Of a stretch of 33,636 bases of DNA, positions 30,620 through 33,636 are shown piece after piece. The position numbers and the translations under genes were made by a program. The stretch is from Nitrosomonadaceae bacterium (lineage in GTDB: Bacteria; Pseudomonadota; Gammaproteobacteria; Burkholderiales; Nitrosomonadaceae). The notes beneath the pieces are model-generated. The model had not been told where the DNA came from, ran no database searches, and saw only the letters and a list, made by a program, of their open reading frames with translations. Location of the stretch: assembly GCA_919902625.1 (NCBI GenBank), contig CAKKRO010000031.1, forward strand, positions 1-33,636, written 5' to 3'. Each line of letters opens with the position of its first letter. Position 1 is the stretch's first letter.

Positions 30620-33421
30620 CTAACCACTATTGCGCAACCCGGCTGTCACGCCATTAATGGTCAGATGAATAGACCGTTTAACTTCTTCACTGTCCTCACC
30701 GGATCGGTAACGGCGTAACAATTCCACTTGTAAATGATTCAGCGGATCAATGTAAGGGATTCTGTTCCGAATACTCCGCGCCAATGTGGGATTGTCTTGC
30801 AATAGGTCGGTATGGCCAGTCACGGCAAACAGCCATTTTTTACTTCGCTCCCATTCTTCTTTAATACGCCCGAAAACTTGCTTACGTAACTCAACATCAT
30901 GGACTAATTCTGCGTAGCGCGAAGCAATGCCCATATCCGTCTTTGCCAGCACCATATCCATGTTGGATAATAGTGTCTGCATAAAGGGCCATTTCGTATA
31001 CATTTCCTGTAATAATTCCAGTCCGTGCCCAGTCTGGCTCTGCTGATTCACGAAAGCCTCCACCGCATGACCAAAACCATACCAGGCAGGTAACATCATA
31101 CGATTCAAACTCCAGCTAAATACCCAGGGGATTGCGCGTAAATCTTCAATTGCGTCAGAATTACTACGCGACGGAGGCCGACTGCCAATGTGCAACCCTG
31201 CTATTTCCCGAATGGGTGTAGATTCCTGAAAGAACTGTTTAAATCCTGGCGTTTCGTATACCAAATTACGGTAAGCCTCAAAAGAAACGGATGCGAGCGT
31301 TTCCATCGCCTGATAAAAACGATCAGCATTCCCCCCAACAGAATCATGACTCAGTAACGTTGCCTCCATAGTAGCTGCCACAAGCGTTTCAAGGTTCCGC
31401 CGCCCTATTTCAGGTTCAGCGTATTTGCTGCTGATGACTTCACCTTGTTCAGTCACACGTATCTGGCCATTAACACTACCTGCCGGCTGGGCCAGGATAC
31501 TCTGATAGCTGGGTCCACCCCCTCGTCCCACTGTCCCGCCACGGCCATGAAATAAACGCAATTCAACTTTGTGCTTGGCAAAAACTTTGGTAAGGTCGAT
31601 TTCAGCTTTATAAATTTCCCAATTGGAAGTGATAAAACCACCATCCTTGTTGCTATCCGAATAGCCCAGCATGACTTCTTGCGCGTTTCCTCGTGATTTT
31701 AGCAACTTGCTATAATACGGCAGTGAAAATAACTGATCCATGATGGCACCGCAACCGCGCAAATCTGCAATCGTTTCAAATAATGGAATGATGTTCAGAT
31801 CCAGTTGAGGATTTTCTCCCGCTTGTAACAAGCCCACTTCCTGCAACAGCAATGCAACTTCCAATATATTGATCACACCGGTTGTCATGGAAATGATGTA
31901 ATTGGGCATCGCCGCTTGCCCAAAATGCCGCTGAATCTCTGCCGCACACTGCAAAATGCGCAACTCTGCTTGTGCTGCTTCAGAACACATCTGAAAGGAT
32001 GAAAATAACGGACGTGGATTACTTATTTCTGACAACAACCACTTGATGCGTTCTTCTTCACTCAGTTGCCGATAATCTTTACAATGCGTACTCAGTTCAA
32101 ATAACTCCGCCACTACCTGTTCATGTACCTTACTATGCTGGCGCATATCCAGAGGCGCCAAGTGAAAGCCAAAGACATCCACTGCACGGCGCAGATTGCG
32201 TAAAGCTCCACACGCCACCCAATGTGACTTATGTTGCCTTAACGAATGGATAATAATATCAAGATCATGTACAAATTCAGCACTATTCCCATACGGCTTA
32301 TGGGTTCCCAGCGGATCATGTCGCGCAGATACATGAACATGACCCAATTGTTGAGCCGTTGCGATAAGGCGCGCGCCGATACTGAGAAAAATGCGCCGAT
32401 ATGGCTCGTCAGACCGGTTAGGAATATCCGGTGAGGCGGCTGCCAATTCTTTTACCTCATCACTGATTTTCACCAGTCTTTCAGTAAGACTCATTGAGCG
32501 GCCAATTTTGGTCACTTCATCGATATAAAAATCTAACGCTACCGATGATTGGCGTTCTACTGCACGCAACATTACTTCATGGGTAACAAAAGGATTGCCA
32601 TCACGATCGCCACCAATCCAACTGCCAATACGCAAGAAGGATGTAACATAGGGAGCATCTTTACCCAGGCGGCGTTCGAGCAGATCTTCTATTTTTGCAT
32701 AGACATAGGGTATCTCGGTCAGAAACGTATAGCTGTAATAAGCCAAACCGTTTTCAATCTCATCATACACAGACAAACGGGTTGGACGTAACATACGAGT
32801 CTGCCACAATATCTGAATAGTAGCGCGCATGCCTTCTTCATTATGGCGTAATTCATTCGGTGTCAGCTGGGTACGGGCACGTTCTTTCAACAAACGTTCA
32901 ATCGTTAATTGGCAATCCAATATGCTTCTTCTTTGGACTTCAGTCGGATGCGCTGTCAGAACAGGCGATATCACTGCTTTACTAAAAAAGTCCGCCAAGA
33001 CTTTAACATCTTTCCTGCTTTCCAGCACTCGCTCTAAAGCTAACGTCACACTGCCTGCCTGGGGCGGAGATCCCGCGCAAAGATGTGCACGCCGCCGCCG
33101 ATTATGATGCACATCTTCGGCGATATTAGAAAGTAGTGAAAAATAACTAAATGCACGGACGACAGGCAATGAATCCTTGTCACTCAACTGGTTGAGTATC
33201 GCATCAAGCTCATGCCGAGCCTCTGGATCTTGATCCCGATGAAAACGAATCGCGGTCTGACGTATATTTTCGACCAGTTCAAAAGCAATCTCACCTTCTT
33301 GCTCACGTAGCGTGTCACCCAACATACGCCCTAAAAGGCGGATATCTTCACGCAATGGCAGATCTTTGTCATTCACCCATTTATTCTTGGAATTATTGTT
33401 TCCTGAGTCATCAGTACTCAT
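30620..33421 (-). CDS. ppc: Phosphoenolpyruvate carboxylase
   Basis: A 933-residue enzyme that carboxylates PEP to oxaloacetate to refill the TCA cycle, important in autotrophs. The catalytic histidine is H158 in LTAHPTEVQRRS; the other active-site segments are GYSDSNKDGG and FHGRGGTVGRGGGP. The C-terminus ends RNSG, a variant of the usual RNTG. I use the ATG at 33421 (MSTDDSGNNNSKNKW); the frame extends 28 codons upstream, but that part is hydrophobic, atypical for the family and would overlap the hemC promoter region. It is divergent from hemC. Confidence 0.96.
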   Translation of the reverse strand: MSTDDSGNNNSKNKWVNDKDLPLREDIRLLGRMLGDTLREQEGEIAFELVENIRQTAIRFHRDQDPEARHELDAILNQLSDKDSLPVVRAFSYFSLLSNIAEDVHHNRRRRAHLCAGSPPQAGSVTLALERVLESRKDVKVLADFFSKAVISPVLTAHPTEVQRRSILDCQLTIERLLKERARTQLTPNELRHNEEGMRATIQILWQTRMLRPTRLSVYDEIENGLAYYSYTFLTEIPYVYAKIEDLLERRLGKDAPYVTSFLRIGSWIGGDRDGNPFVTHEVMLRAVERQSSVALDFYIDEVTKIGRSMSLTERLVKISDEVKELAAASPDIPNRSDEPYRRIFLSIGARLIATAQQLGHVHVSARHDPLGTHKPYGNSAEFVHDLDIIIHSLRQHKSHWVACGALRNLRRAVDVFGFHLAPLDMRQHSKVHEQVVAELFELSTHCKDYRQLSEEERIKWLLSEISNPRPLFSSFQMCSEAAQAELRILQCAAEIQRHFGQAAMPNYIISMTTGVINILEVALLLQEVGLLQAGENPQLDLNIIPLFETIADLRGCGAIMDQLFSLPYYSKLLKSRGNAQEVMLGYSDSNKDGGFITSNWEIYKAEIDLTKVFAKHKVELRLFHGRGGTVGRGGGPSYQSILAQPAGSVNGQIRVTEQGEVISSKYAEPEIGRRNLETLVAATMEATLLSHDSVGGNADRFYQAMETLASVSFEAYRNLVYETPGFKQFFQESTPIREIAGLHIGSRPPSRSNSDAIEDLRAIPWVFSWSLNRMMLPAWYGFGHAVEAFVNQQSQTGHGLELLQEMYTKWPFMQTLLSNMDMVLAKTDMGIASRYAELVHDVELRKQVFGRIKEEWERSKKWLFAVTGHTDLLQDNPTLARSIRNRIPYIDPLNHLQVELLRRYRSGEDSEEVKRSIHLTINGVTAGLRNSG

Positions 33422-33483
33422 TGCATTAAACGCCCATGATAAAAAATGAATACAGCACGTACTTGCCACAAGCCAAGTCAGCA

Positions 33484-33511
33484 TCGACCATGCTAGAATG
33501 ATCACTATTAA
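33484..33511 (+). promoter_or_regulatory. Weak candidate promoter for hemC
   Basis: TCGACC (33484-33489) and TATTAA (33506-33511) are separated by 16 bases on the plus strand, each a 4/6 match, about 32 bases before the hemC ATG. This lies in the 121-base ppc-hemC divergent region; no clear ppc promoter was seen. Confidence 0.3.
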
Positions 33512-33542
33512 GAACTTTTTGTAATTTTTTCATTTTATATTA

Positions 33543-33636
33543 ATGCCCAATTCACTTTTAACTCCCCAGAAAATCATCATCGCATCACGAGAAAGCTTAC
33601 TTGCCATGTGGCAAGCCAAGTTTATTCAGAAATGTT
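33543..33636 (+). CDS. hemC: Porphobilinogen deaminase, N-terminal fragment
   Basis: From the ATG at 33543 the plus strand reads MPNSLLTPQKIIIASRESLL and then AMWQAKFIQKC to the window edge. The segment KIIIASRESLLAMWQA is the recognisable start of HemC (usually R-x-S-x-L-A-x-W-Q-A), which polymerises porphobilinogen to hydroxymethylbilane in heme synthesis. Only 31 codons are present. Its divergent pairing with ppc is a common betaproteobacterial arrangement. Confidence 0.85.
   Translation, partial: MPNSLLTPQKIIIASRESLLAMWQAKFIQKC

Noticed and set aside
30596..30625. Terminator just after ppc (TTAGC/GCTAA stem)
   Set aside because: The five-pair stem is followed by A residues, not a T-run, on the transcribed strand.
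33422..33505. N-terminal extension of PEP carboxylase giving a membrane-anchored form
   Set aside because: The 28 extra codons overlap the divergent hemC promoter area. The family start agrees better with the ATG at 33421.

Overview
The window looks like a chromosomal housekeeping stretch from a betaproteobacterium. The moderately AT-rich DNA, the order atpIBEFHAGDC-glmU-glmS, the yebC-ruvC-ruvA-ruvB block, the DUF2970 gene and tiny assembly gene inside an aa3-type cox operon, and ppc divergent from hemC all fit that class. A Nitrosomonas-like ammonia oxidiser is my best guess, but this rests on family resemblance; no nitrification gene is present. Almost everything is on the minus strand. 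Only a lipoprotein gene, a glcD-like gene and the start of hemC are on the plus strand. I see no insertion sequence, CRISPR array, tRNA or rRNA.

Layout. 1-662: 5' end of argB and a lone CheW-domain (PilI-like) gene. 775-2746 (+): a two-BON-domain lipoprotein and an FAD-linked glycolate/lactate-type dehydrogenase. 2893-9557 (-): the cytochrome c oxidase operon, read coxB(ctaC), coxA(ctaD), a 34-residue assembly protein, ctaG/cox11, DUF2970, coxC(ctaE), SURF1, an SCO-like protein and ctaB. Heme A synthase (ctaA) is absent. 9558-10058 is a 500-base upstream/leader region, followed by a 59-residue two-helix membrane protein and a Bax-inhibitor-1 family protein. 11184-14567 (-): yebC, ruvC, ruvA, ruvB and a small anchored protein of unknown function. 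14724-18003: glmU then glmS, giving UDP-GlcNAc for the cell wall. 18260-25151: the complete F1Fo ATP synthase operon with a good sigma-70-type promoter and a strong terminator. 25345-27569: the twitching ATPases pilT and pilU. 27888-30498: a non-catalytic M16 peptidase homologue, rsmD, coaD and a 2[4Fe-4S] ferredoxin. 30620-33421: ppc, divergent from a truncated hemC.

Together the genes cover terminal respiration, ATP synthesis, Holliday-junction repair, amino-sugar synthesis, pilus retraction, CoA synthesis and anaplerosis. I did not find an obvious new multi-gene system. The strongest oddities are small. RuvC can keep its first catalytic aspartate only if it starts at a non-canonical codon just after the yebC stop, or by read-through of that stop. 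A 25-base near-perfect palindrome sits just upstream of pilT. An M16 pseudo-peptidase lacks its usual catalytic neighbour. Two structured inverted repeats lie at the edges of cox operon genes, and two tiny membrane proteins flank or sit within the cox region.
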